A stretch of DNA of 64,000 nt from Clostridium guangxiense. GTDB taxonomy: Bacteria > Bacillota > Clostridia > Clostridiales > Clostridiaceae. Shown here one piece after another: positions 15,860 to 24,478 of this stretch (position 1 is its first letter; the number at the start of each line of letters is the position of its first letter). Under the pieces are notes generated by a model. It was not told where the DNA came from and did no database searches. It was given only the letters and a program-made list of their open reading frames with translations. The position numbers were made by a program, and so were the translations under genes. The stretch lies in contig NZ_JAJNKE010000005.1 in assembly GCF_021043395.1 (NCBI RefSeq), positions 62,001 to 126,000 on the forward strand, read 5' to 3'.

Positions 15860-16244
15860 CCTTTTTATTTAATATTTTATACGCATATTTTCTAATAAAA
15901 TACATGATAAAAAATGGTCCTACTATTGATACACCTTTACTTAAAAGTAATTTTATATTATTTTCCATAAAGTAAAATAAATATTCATATGATACATATA
16001 TAAGTACATCAGCGCAAATAAGACCTAATATAAAAGTTAAAATATATACTGTAAACCCTTTTATTCCATAGCCAGTGTTAAAAACTGATTTAGAAGCTAG
16101 AATGTAATGAATAATAAAGCCTAGAATTACAGCTATTGTATTTGCATATATTAAATTCACATTTAAAAAATTTGTTAATGCCCAAACTACAAAAAAATCT
16201 ATAACTGTAACAATAGTTGAGTAAAAAAGATATTTTAATATCAA
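15852..16244 (-). CDS. GtrA-like membrane protein
   Basis: 130 residues with four hydrophobic segments (about 5-25, 34-54, 66-86, 103-123). The pattern is that of the GtrA/DPMS family: FYSTIVTVIDFFVVW at the start and ANTIAVILGFIIHYILASK. These proteins help move polyprenyl-phosphate-linked sugars across the membrane. Cotranscribed with two glycosyltransferases, it is likely to flip or support their lipid-linked product. Its ATG overlaps the GGDEF gene stop by 4 bp. Confidence 0.8.
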   Translation of the reverse strand: MILKYLFYSTIVTVIDFFVVWALTNFLNVNLIYANTIAVILGFIIHYILASKSVFNTGYGIKGFTVYILTFILGLICADVLIYVSYEYLFYFMENNIKLLLSKGVSIVGPFFIMYFIRKYAYKILNKKVV

Positions 16245-17485
16245 AAATATTCACTCCATCCTCTTTTTTGTTCTCTGACACTTTTCTTTGCAGTACTTAA
16301 AACATCAAAAATATCATCATTTTCATCATTTTTTATTGCAATTCCAAAGGTAAACTTACAAAGGATTTCAATACAACTATTTTCAATTTTATCTTGAAGT
16401 TCATCTAATATTTTATAAGCATCCCTTTCATTTATACTAACAAGCACCAATGCAAACTCATCATCATTTATCCTTGAAATAATATTGTTTTGCCCGCAGT
16501 ATTCCTTTAAAAGTTCTGCTGTTTTTATTAATGCCTCATCACCTTTGTTATGTCCAAAAGTTTTATTTATCTTTTGTATTCCTTCTATATTTATTACAAT
16601 AATTGCTATGGGAAAAAACAGTTCAGAATTAATTTTTGATAGAAGTATATGCAAAAATTGACGATTATAAACCTTTGTAACTGCATCATACACACTCGCT
16701 CTTTTTAAACTCTGTTCCATCTCCTTTAACTTTGAAGCAGCTTCTTCTATCTGGATTCTCCTATTTTGAAGTTCCTTTTTCAATTCACTTACCTTTTTAT
16801 GTGAAAAGAATATATAAAGTACAAAAGCAATAAAAGTTGCAGCAAACATCATAGTAAATATTAAGATAAAAGTATAAAATCTTACAACGTGCTTATCAAA
16901 TGAAATATCATTTAACAAATAGCTTTCAGATGTTGACATTCCTAAAATATAAGTTTTATTTGATACTTTAAAAAAACACCAAGAAAGAATTTCGCTTCCA
17001 TTTTTACTATCTTTCATTATTTCGGCTGTGCCATCTTGTTTTGTATTTATAAGCTTTTTTAAATCATCTAAATTATTTCCACCATTGTATTCCCATAAAT
17101 TAAACACTTCTGTTAATGTTTTATCACTGTATTTTTTAGTATTTGAATCACTTTTTTCAAATACTACATGATTAGTATCATAAAAGAAAATGTACTTGTT
17201 ATTAGAATTTGTCTCTTTCTTTATAACATTTTTTATAATATTTTTTTCAGTTGATTTTAAATCTAATTTATAGTCTTTCATGTAACCTTCCATAACAATT
17301 TTAACTTTATCAGCTAAATTGCTATTTTCAGAATACTGCTGTTTTAAAAAAGCATTTATTGTATTTTCTTTGTGATTATTTATTTCACTAACTGCTGCAT
17401 ACCAAAGCGCAGCAACCACTACTACAGCCAGTATAGTAATTATAAATATTTCAAATACGATTCTCTCCTGTTTTTTTATTTTCAT
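16241..17485 (-). CDS. Membrane sensor with a degenerate GGDEF domain
   Basis: 414 residues: membrane span at 10-30, an extracytoplasmic domain of about 170 residues, a second span near 203-226, a coiled-coil linker (230-262) and a GGDEF-fold domain (265-414). The signature reads RINDDEF (338-344) in place of RxGGDEF. The metal-binding IDID/FK region reads INIEGIQKINK, so the usual first Asp is Asn299. Both changes argue against diguanylate cyclase activity; it could still bind GTP or c-di-GMP or act as a scaffold. Its place in the XrtG operon suggests control of the envelope pathway. Confidence 0.8.
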   Translation of the reverse strand: MKIKKQERIVFEIFIITILAVVVVAALWYAAVSEINNHKENTINAFLKQQYSENSNLADKVKIVMEGYMKDYKLDLKSTEKNIIKNVIKKETNSNNKYIFFYDTNHVVFEKSDSNTKKYSDKTLTEVFNLWEYNGGNNLDDLKKLINTKQDGTAEIMKDSKNGSEILSWCFFKVSNKTYILGMSTSESYLLNDISFDKHVVRFYTFILIFTMMFAATFIAFVLYIFFSHKKVSELKKELQNRRIQIEEAASKLKEMEQSLKRASVYDAVTKVYNRQFLHILLSKINSELFFPIAIIVINIEGIQKINKTFGHNKGDEALIKTAELLKEYCGQNNIISRINDDEFALVLVSINERDAYKILDELQDKIENSCIEILCKFTFGIAIKNDENDDIFDVLSTAKKSVREQKRGWSEYF

Positions 17486-17512
17486 CGTAGCTAATTTCCT
17501 CTCTCAAAATTA

Positions 17513-18277
17513 TTACACATTGAGCTTTTCCTTTAATGTTATTAAAAATTTTATGCTATTAAAGGAAGTTTTCATAACATTCATCTTGCTTGCTCCTTTT
17601 TTTAAATCATATCTAAGTTCAAAAGGAACTTCTGCAAATACAGCTCCGCATATATAAAGTTTGTATAAAACTTCTACCATGCACGTAAAACCAGTTTCTT
17701 CAATAATTTTTTCACCAAATTTTTCAATTAGCTTTTCCAATATGGATCTTTTATATAATCTATAGCCACAAGTATAATCCTTAACATTAGTCACTTTAAG
17801 TATAGTTGAATAAACACACTTCGCTCCTATACAGGTGGTTTTTCTAAATAAAGAAAGACCTTTAACTGAAGAACCTTTTTCATATCTAGATGCTATTACA
17901 ATATCCGCTTTTGTGAGTTTTTCTTTTTCCAGCATGCTAAAAATGTATTTAGGATCATGTGTGTTATCACAATCCATAATGCAAACATATTTACTTTCCG
18001 GAAAATTTTTTATCGCATATTCAATACCGCTCTTTACAGCCATTCCAAGTCCTTTATTTTTCTCATGATTAACAAGAATGAAATTATCATAATTTTTTTG
18101 AAGTTTTTCTCCTATAGCCTTTGTTTTATCACTGCTTCCGTCATTTACTAAAATAGTTCTCAAGGTAAGATTATAACTTTCTTTCAAAGCTTGCCTATGT
18201 CTTTGCCACTTATCTACAAGTTCTTCAACATCCTCTTCCTCATTGTAAGCGGGAAGTATAACTGCAATATCATTCAT
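17513..18277 (-). CDS. Family 2 glycosyltransferase (polyprenyl-phosphate sugar synthase-like)
   Basis: 254 residues of the DPM1/Ppm-like GT2 type: ILPAYNEEEDVEELV, LVNDGSSDKT, the metal-binding MDCDNTHDP (DxD = DCD) and IVIASRYEKGSSV. No membrane span. It probably transfers a sugar from a nucleotide to a polyprenyl phosphate, giving the lipid-linked donor that the GtrA-like protein handles. It overlaps the next glycosyltransferase gene by 8 bp. Sugar identity is unknown. Confidence 0.85.
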   Translation of the reverse strand: MNDIAVILPAYNEEEDVEELVDKWQRHRQALKESYNLTLRTILVNDGSSDKTKAIGEKLQKNYDNFILVNHEKNKGLGMAVKSGIEYAIKNFPESKYVCIMDCDNTHDPKYIFSMLEKEKLTKADIVIASRYEKGSSVKGLSLFRKTTCIGAKCVYSTILKVTNVKDYTCGYRLYKRSILEKLIEKFGEKIIEETGFTCMVEVLYKLYICGAVFAEVPFELRYDLKKGASKMNVMKTSFNSIKFLITLKEKLNV

Positions 18278-19640
18278 TGTTTACAACTCCCCTTATCTTT
18301 TTTATTATATTAACTACTCTTTTGAAATCTTCATTAATTACAGAGCAAAAGCTCTTGTATTCTTCTTTCAAATTTAAAGCTTTCCATTTGCTTCTAACTT
18401 TTGCGCTATTAATAATTCCAGCAAACCTTATCCAAAATATAACAAAATTATATATTGGCATTAAAAAAATTAAATATAATTTAAAGGCATAGTATTTTCT
18501 AACACCCTTATAACTTTTAAGATAGGACATTACATTAATATAAAACAAAAATGCAGACAAAACATACAGCAAATATATTACAAATACAGAACCAAAAACG
18601 AGTTCAAAGGGATAGTTCATAAATAATAGAAATATCATAGCAAAGTACCAAATCATCCTTGGGAAGGCAAAGGTGTGGTCGTACATCAAAGTCCTTATCA
18701 TAAAATTACTTATAAATCCTCTTGCAGTAAGTGCCCTATTTTTAAAAAACATATGGGATACTTCCAGCTCGCCTCGCTGCCATCTCTGGCGTTGAGTATA
18801 AAGTTTGCTTAGATTATCAATTGGATCAACAAAGAATAGTGCATTTTCACATAGGTGTACCTTTTTCTTAAGCAAATGCCTGACTTGGAAGGTTATGTGT
18901 GTATCTTCACATACAGTTTCACTATTATAAAGCTGTGTTTTTAAAATTGTAGACTTTCTAAATGCAGAAAAAGCACCTGACAGCGTATATATACTATTTA
19001 ATTCCGATTCAAAGTTTCTACCTGCTAAAAAAGCTTGAGCATATTCTAAAAATTCACACTTTCTAACTAGTTTTAAAAGCCAGCTTGAAGTATTTTCAAT
19101 ATATTCTTTATCCGTTAAAATAGCCCCTGTCATACAGTGAATATCCGGATTTTGTTCAAAACGAATGACCATATTTCTTATTGCATCAGGCTCAAGCTTA
19201 CCATCGCTGTCAATATTAATTATGTATTTACCTTCACTATTAAAAAGCGCCATGTTTAAAGCCTTTGATTTGCCTTGTTTTGCATTCATATATTTTAAAG
19301 AAAGTTCTTTAAACTCCGCCTGGCACTCCGTAAATACTTCAAAGCTGTTATCACTGCTCATATTATTCATAAGCATTACATCCATAAGCTCACAAGGATA
19401 GTTTGAGTCATATACAGATTTAATACATTCTCTCAAAGTTTCAGCTGAATTATATACAGGAATAATTATAGTTATCTGCGGAAGTTTGCCCTTAAACTCT
19501 TCTTTTTTTACTGTTAGTCTCTTTTTTATTAAGATAAAAAATCCAGCAATAGCAGGTATAATCTCCATAATAAATGGAATAACTATCCATGCAATCCAAA
19601 AGATAATTTCTTTATATGTTCTACTTAACATCATCCCCAT
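18270..19640 (-). CDS. Membrane family 2 glycosyltransferase, exosortase-G-associated type
   Basis: About 456 residues from the ATG at 19640 (AGGTGAT upstream; a GTG four codons earlier also fits). An N-terminal span precedes the GT2 domain: TIIIPVYNSAETL, INIDSDGKLEPDA (DxD), CEDTHITFQ (catalytic acid) and QRQRWQRGE, the Q/RxxRW motif of processive transferases. Three or four C-terminal spans follow. This is the layout of the putative XrtG-associated glycosyltransferase group. Its start overlaps the exosortase stop by 20 bp. It likely makes or extends the glycan attached to or exported with the sorted protein. Confidence 0.8.
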   Translation of the reverse strand: MGMMLSRTYKEIIFWIAWIVIPFIMEIIPAIAGFFILIKKRLTVKKEEFKGKLPQITIIIPVYNSAETLRECIKSVYDSNYPCELMDVMLMNNMSSDNSFEVFTECQAEFKELSLKYMNAKQGKSKALNMALFNSEGKYIINIDSDGKLEPDAIRNMVIRFEQNPDIHCMTGAILTDKEYIENTSSWLLKLVRKCEFLEYAQAFLAGRNFESELNSIYTLSGAFSAFRKSTILKTQLYNSETVCEDTHITFQVRHLLKKKVHLCENALFFVDPIDNLSKLYTQRQRWQRGELEVSHMFFKNRALTARGFISNFMIRTLMYDHTFAFPRMIWYFAMIFLLFMNYPFELVFGSVFVIYLLYVLSAFLFYINVMSYLKSYKGVRKYYAFKLYLIFLMPIYNFVIFWIRFAGIINSAKVRSKWKALNLKEEYKSFCSVINEDFKRVVNIIKKIRGVVNNE

Positions 19641-20217
19641 AAGCAATATCACCTACTCTCTGATTTTTAATTTGTGATTTAGTAAATACGTGAAAATATA
19701 AAATTATAGACAATCCATAAAAAACAAATCTAGCAAGTATGGTATGTGCAAAATAAAACATATTGTTTCCGTAATAATATACCAATATGCAAATAATAAA
19801 AATTCTTAAAACATTAGCTGCAAATATCCAAATTACACCTATTATGTTATACATAATCTTTTCCATGAAGTTATACACTGGAAAGAACCACAATAGAGAT
19901 GTAAAAGCAAGAATTTCTATTACACCAGAACATTCATAATCTATGTACATTGACACAGTTGATGTTCCACTGGATATTAAAATAAGTGAATACTGATAAA
20001 ACGCCTGATAATAATTAGTGATTTCTCCTATGACGCCAGCAACTGCTGTAACAAGCTGACTTAAAGCACCTACAAGATATGGCTGCAGTATCACTATAGT
20101 AAAGAAAAATAGGCCAACTGCTCCAACAATAAACTTAAAAAAATACAAATTTGCTCTTTTAAAAACCGATATGATATAGGCCCATAAAATTAGTAGAAAA
20201 ACAATCAATATTTTCAT
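19621..20217 (-). CDS. xrtG: Exosortase family protein XrtG
   Basis: 198 residues, nearly all membrane segments. The exosortase triad is visible: Cys96 in DYECSGVIEI, Arg138 in AANVLRIFII, and His158 in YFAHTILARFVFYG. The short length and the gene neighbours match the Gram-positive XrtG branch. It is proposed to cleave a C-terminal sorting tail and join the substrate to a membrane or surface acceptor; no member has full biochemical proof known to me. The substrate gene is directly upstream with a 4-bp overlap. Confidence 0.85.
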   Translation of the reverse strand: MKILIVFLLILWAYIISVFKRANLYFFKFIVGAVGLFFFTIVILQPYLVGALSQLVTAVAGVIGEITNYYQAFYQYSLILISSGTSTVSMYIDYECSGVIEILAFTSLLWFFPVYNFMEKIMYNIIGVIWIFAANVLRIFIICILVYYYGNNMFYFAHTILARFVFYGLSIILYFHVFTKSQIKNQRVGDIAYGDDVK

Positions 20218-20822
20218 GCTGTTTTCCTTTTCTTTCTGGTATAAATTATAAAACTAAAAAAAGCTACAGCACTGCAAATAGCTATGCCTGTATATGGATG
20301 GGTACTTCCAACCTCGAAATGTATAGTTCCCTTTCCTAAGTTTGGGAATTTCATCTCTATACTAAGCATCTGATCTTTAGCCCCATTTTCAAAAACACTT
20401 AAAGGTATTTTAAGTTCACATTTTACCTCACTATTTCCATAAAGACCACCACTATTAGGTATTACTTTGCCATTCGAAAAAACCTGAACACTATTACCAG
20501 TGCCTTTCTTAGCCTGTAATTCGTATTGTTGTCCAGTACCGTTTATTTGATACTTTATAGGACAACTTGGTTCTTGTCCTTTCTTACTATTTGACATGTC
20601 TATATATAAATACAGATAATTATCATCGGTGTACCATTTTACTATGTGTTCTTGCTTCATATTGCCGCTGCCTCCAGGAGTAAGTATTATTTGTGGTTTA
20701 TCACTCCAATCATCAAAGTATCCATCTAGTGTTATTCCAACACCAGCAGCATGAACTGGTATACTAAAAATAAGGATTAGAAGTGTAGAACATAAAATTA
20801 TTCTCTTAATTGCCTTTTCCAT
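20214..20822 (-). CDS. Secreted protein with a C-terminal exosortase sorting tail (Firmicu-CTERM type)
   Basis: 202 residues. A Sec signal peptide (MEKAIKRIILCSTLLILIFS, cleavage near VHA-AGV), a beta-rich domain of about 140 residues starting ITLDGYFDDWSDKP (similar to carbohydrate-binding family 9-like folds), then a C-terminal GSTHPYTGIAIC, a hydrophobic span and a basic end RKKRKTA. That tripartite tail is what exosortases recognise. As it overlaps the xrtG gene, it is the obvious dedicated substrate. The surface role is unknown. Confidence 0.8.
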   Translation of the reverse strand: MEKAIKRIILCSTLLILIFSIPVHAAGVGITLDGYFDDWSDKPQIILTPGGSGNMKQEHIVKWYTDDNYLYLYIDMSNSKKGQEPSCPIKYQINGTGQQYELQAKKGTGNSVQVFSNGKVIPNSGGLYGNSEVKCELKIPLSVFENGAKDQMLSIEMKFPNLGKGTIHFEVGSTHPYTGIAICSAVAFFSFIIYTRKKRKTA

Positions 20823-23800
20823 TTATAATTTTCCTCCTCTTATATATAAAAACGAGCAGTATTCCAAATCCTGTAAGACCTATTAAAGATACTACTATCC
20901 CATCGGTTAAATATGGATATGTAACTTTAATATTTGCTTGTCCTTTTTCAATATTTAATAAATTTTGTTTATCAGAAATCTTTCTTGTACTATTATAAGA
21001 ATCTAAATATGCAATAGTTGTATTTACATTATCTTTTGGTGAATTTATAGAAAATGAATTATTATTATATTTAACACTTATAGGTACAATCTTTCTTTCT
21101 GGCAGTACAGATGAACTATTTCCAAGTATTGAATTCATAATGCTAATAGCGCCAGCATCATCATCCTGCATTGCATGAAACATTAAGTTAAACCCAACAT
21201 AAGTTATATTTTTATTGTCTCCTACACCTTCGCCGACAAAGGTCAGCTTTTTATTTTTTATCCATGCAATACCCTCAACTTTAGGCAAATCCTGTAAATA
21301 TACTGTATTCCAATTTTTATACTTTTCATCAAAGTTTACAGATATATATTTCTGCCCATTAAAGAACAAATCTGGCATTTTCTTGTCAAAGCTGATAGGT
21401 TGTGCTGTAATTCCCATAAAGGTCATACTTTTTGTAACTGCATCTGCTGGAATCTTGTTCATATCTATAATTATTTTTACTCCCATGCTGCTGAGTTTTG
21501 AAAGCATTTCTTCCGCTTTCTTTCTATCGTTGTAGCTAAAATCGGAAAGATATATAACCTTATATTTTCTAAGTTCGTCTATTGTATAATCTTCTATATT
21601 TTGCGATTTTCCTATTTCAAAGCTTGGATACTGAAGCGGTATCTGCTCTGCTGATCTGCCTATGCACAGTCCAGAATAATTTGTGATCACTCCAAAGTTT
21701 TTAGGTGTATCTCTATGGAATATGTAAGCATCTCCTGTTTCCATATCCAATTTAAATTTAGAAAGTTCTGCTGCTGAATTTATTTTATTAAAACTCCTCT
21801 TACCTTTTTTTAAAGAATTCTTTCTTACGATTACTGTATCGCATCCCAGTTCAATCGATCTATCAAACATGTAATTATAATATCCATTTTCAAGTGCTGT
21901 GTTTAATAAAACTATATTTTTAGCTGTAGAAGCTCCCTGCCATGCCCATCCATAGGAATAAGATACTTTTTTGCCACTGCCAATAATATAAAATGATGGA
22001 TACGATTCAAATAGACTGCTGTCAAGGAGGGCAATTCTCTGATTAGTAATTCGTTTTGCCTCATCCATTATGGTTTCTACATTAGAGTTTTTTCCCTCCG
22101 GATATAATGAGAATCTAAATGATAAAGAACTGTCAGCAATTATTATCATTAAAAATATTGCCATAAAGCGCTTCTTACACTTTGTCCAGTTAAGCAAGCT
22201 AAGCATAAATATTCCATACGCTATTGGTGTAAATCTCATCATCCATAAAAGTTGATTTAAAGGTAATTTAATTAACACTGGTATAAAAGCTGTTGTTGTC
22301 CCTAAGAATACTATTATTACTGTAATAAAACCTGGCAAACTTTTTTTACTAGAAAGTATAATTCCTAAAACTGAAACTATTATAATTGACAGTCCATAAT
22401 AAAAATATCCAAGTCTGCCACTGCTTCCGAGTCGTATAAAAGGATTTAGTGACGTTGTAAATGGTGTACTGAGTGATTTCATAACCTCCGAAGTCGCACC
22501 ACTATCCATAGATACCAGTCCACCTTTTAGTGCTGGATAAATCCAAATTCCGCAAATTACAAATGCCAAAAGCATAGCTATAATAATCTGTGATGACTTT
22601 AAAAACTTTTTTAACACTACCGAGTAAATAGCCAAAAATATGAAAGTCGTAATTCCAAGCATGGCTCCTACCATCAAATGACTCATGATTATGAGGATCA
22701 TAAATATAGTCATTGGTATAATAGCAGATTTCTTTTCGTGCTCAACAAATTCCCATAAGAAGAAAAATAAATATGGTATAAGCGCTGTTATAACAACCCT
22801 TGGTATATTTCCTTCAAAAAAAAGTACTCTCAAATTTTCTGGAAGAAAAAACCACATAATTCCAATAATTAATGCAATAAAAATCCTTTTTGACTTTATA
22901 CCCCAAAGAAGCCATCCAAGTCCACCAATAAAAAATACAGCCCCTATAAAAATAATGTAAGCCTTAATTGGATCTCCACTTGAAACAAACTGAAACATTG
23001 CAAGCACATAATAGGAAAATGGAGCCCAGTATCTAAAAGGTTGTATACCGTTATACCAATATTCCGTAAAAAGTGGATATAAGTTGCCCTTTTTTATGTT
23101 TTGATATAAAATATCTGCTTTAAATATATGTCCATATGTATCCAATCCCCATGGATATCCCCAATGTTTTCCTAAATATATTGATAAAATTACAGCTCCA
23201 AATATTAAAACTAAAATCGAGGCTGCTATTTTAATAATAGGATTATTGATTTTCCATTTATTTTTATCCCTTTTCTGTATAATCTCACTTTCAATTTCTG
23301 GTTCATTTTCTGCATCTTTTTTTTCCAAAACATCCTGAGGTCTATTTTCTTCAGTTTTTTCAAGCATTTCTTTGCTTTGATCGAAATCTTCAAACTTTTT
23401 TACCAATTCTTTTGATGATAAATTAATAATATTATTCATCATTAACTTTGCTATTTTTTTCGTACTACTACCCGCTATATTTACTTGTCCATTGCCATTA
23501 ATAACATAAACTCTTGTTGGAATTTCACTTATTTCTAATCGTAAAAGGTTAATGTTATTTTCTTTTAAAATTCTGCTAAGTTCTTCAAACAAAAAGTCTC
23601 CTATATTTTCAAGTGTAGGCTCAACCTCACGAAATGCTTCAAATTCATTAATTTCTTTTCCACTATATGCACTCAAAAATTTATTTACTACCTTTTCTAC
23701 TTCATCATATATTACAAACTCTCCACCTTGCATTTCAACAAATAGTGAAATAAGAAAGGTATGCGAATGTGATGGTCCCCTTTTATTATTTATTAAAACG

Positions 23801-23850
23801 CTGTGAGAAGCATTCATATTAAATTTATATAAATATCCTTGAAATTTCAT
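20806..23850 (-). CDS. PTPS-related polytopic membrane protein (fusion)
   Basis: 1014 residues. Residues 1-140 are a PTPS-like T-fold with His16, His28 and His30 (NASHSV and PSHSHTF) but no catalytic Cys. After an acidic linker (160-205) comes a membrane region of about 12 spans (207-600) with WGLDTYGHIFKADILYQN and WYNGIQPFRYWAPF, like the PTPS_related/glycosyltransferase-C type membrane proteins. A large extracytoplasmic domain follows (about 600-980), then a final span and a basic tail. It is probably a GT-C-like transferase using a lipid-linked sugar. First gene of the XrtG operon, 17-bp overlap with the substrate gene. Confidence 0.8.
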   Translation of the reverse strand: MKFQGYLYKFNMNASHSVLINNKRGPSHSHTFLISLFVEMQGGEFVIYDEVEKVVNKFLSAYSGKEINEFEAFREVEPTLENIGDFLFEELSRILKENNINLLRLEISEIPTRVYVINGNGQVNIAGSSTKKIAKLMMNNIINLSSKELVKKFEDFDQSKEMLEKTEENRPQDVLEKKDAENEPEIESEIIQKRDKNKWKINNPIIKIAASILVLIFGAVILSIYLGKHWGYPWGLDTYGHIFKADILYQNIKKGNLYPLFTEYWYNGIQPFRYWAPFSYYVLAMFQFVSSGDPIKAYIIFIGAVFFIGGLGWLLWGIKSKRIFIALIIGIMWFFLPENLRVLFFEGNIPRVVITALIPYLFFFLWEFVEHEKKSAIIPMTIFMILIIMSHLMVGAMLGITTFIFLAIYSVVLKKFLKSSQIIIAMLLAFVICGIWIYPALKGGLVSMDSGATSEVMKSLSTPFTTSLNPFIRLGSSGRLGYFYYGLSIIIVSVLGIILSSKKSLPGFITVIIVFLGTTTAFIPVLIKLPLNQLLWMMRFTPIAYGIFMLSLLNWTKCKKRFMAIFLMIIIADSSLSFRFSLYPEGKNSNVETIMDEAKRITNQRIALLDSSLFESYPSFYIIGSGKKVSYSYGWAWQGASTAKNIVLLNTALENGYYNYMFDRSIELGCDTVIVRKNSLKKGKRSFNKINSAAELSKFKLDMETGDAYIFHRDTPKNFGVITNYSGLCIGRSAEQIPLQYPSFEIGKSQNIEDYTIDELRKYKVIYLSDFSYNDRKKAEEMLSKLSSMGVKIIIDMNKIPADAVTKSMTFMGITAQPISFDKKMPDLFFNGQKYISVNFDEKYKNWNTVYLQDLPKVEGIAWIKNKKLTFVGEGVGDNKNITYVGFNLMFHAMQDDDAGAISIMNSILGNSSSVLPERKIVPISVKYNNNSFSINSPKDNVNTTIAYLDSYNSTRKISDKQNLLNIEKGQANIKVTYPYLTDGIVVSLIGLTGFGILLVFIYKRRKIINGKGN

Positions 23851-23881
23851 TTATGCCTCCCTTCAATTATTTTATACTTAT

Positions 23882-23910
23882 ATAATATCAGCGGTTAACA
23901 TAAGAATCAA
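23882..23910 (-). promoter_or_regulatory. Sigma-A-type promoter of the XrtG operon
   Basis: On the minus strand TTGATT, a 17-bp spacer and TATTAT; the ATG is about 30 bp downstream with GAAGGGAGG before it. Confidence 0.65.
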
Positions 23911-24215
23911 CAAAAAAATGGGCATTTTTATTATTCTTTTATGCATTATATATATTTAAGTAATATGCTGTCATTTTTTAATTTTATTTTTAATAAGATA
24001 AAATTATATTTTAAATTTATGTGCAAATTTTATGAAGCGAAAATATATTATGTCAACTAGCAAAACCAGTGCACAATTCATAATGCATAGTTCACAGTAA
24101 AGGATGACTTTTCTCCGCTCTGCTTCAATTTCCAGTTTGTCGGGATGAATTAGTATTAGCAATTTTAACTTTTCAAGTTGTCTACCTAAAAAGCGTATCC
24201 TATAGAAAAAAATTC
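23911..24215. other. Gene-free stretch holding dispersed repeat C, copy 2
   Basis: Between the XrtG promoter and the tRNA promoter. From 24127 to 24200 it matches the minus strand of 5766-5833 (TTCCAGTTTGTC, GGATGAATT, AATTTTAA, AAGTTGTCTA in order). A short open frame here has no ribosome site and is not supported as a gene. Confidence 0.45.
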
Positions 24216-24244
24216 TTGACTCTAACAATATTCTATGATATATT
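24216..24244 (+). promoter_or_regulatory. Promoter of tRNA-Leu
   Basis: TTGACT, 17-bp spacer, TATATT, ending 20 bp before the mature tRNA 5' end. Confidence 0.75.
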
Positions 24245-24264
24245 ATTACATGTCGATTAGATAT

Positions 24265-24351
24265 GCCGAAGTGGTGAAATTGGCAGACGCAACGGACTCA
24301 AAATCCGTCGGGGGTGACTCCGTGCGGGTTCAAGTCCCGCCTTCGGCACCA
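24265..24351 (+). tRNA. tRNA-Leu (anticodon CAA)
   Basis: Acceptor stem GCCGAAG/CTTCGGC, an anticodon stem ACGGA/TCCGT around the loop CTCAAAA (anticodon CAA, reading UUG), a long variable arm typical of class II leucine tRNAs, a T arm with GGTTCAAGTCC, discriminator A and an encoded CCA. Confidence 0.95.
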
Positions 24352-24356
24352 TTAGT

Positions 24357-24392
24357 ATCCGCACTTAAGAAAGTGCGGATTTTTATTTTTTT
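24357..24392 (+). terminator. Terminator of tRNA-Leu
   Basis: Perfect 10-bp stem ATCCGCACTT/AAGTGCGGAT with a 4-nt loop, then TTTTATTTTTTT. Confidence 0.85.
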
Positions 24393-24478
24393 GTTCTAAT
24401 GCCTATGCTCTCATAACTAAGTGTTATTTTTAGTAATTCTTCACATCTTTACTCAAACAATTTAAAAGCTACATATCC

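Noticed and set aside
24004-24228. A 74-codon minus-strand ORF upstream of tRNA-Leu
   Set aside because: It covers repeat C and the tRNA promoter, lacks a ribosome site and has no recognisable family.
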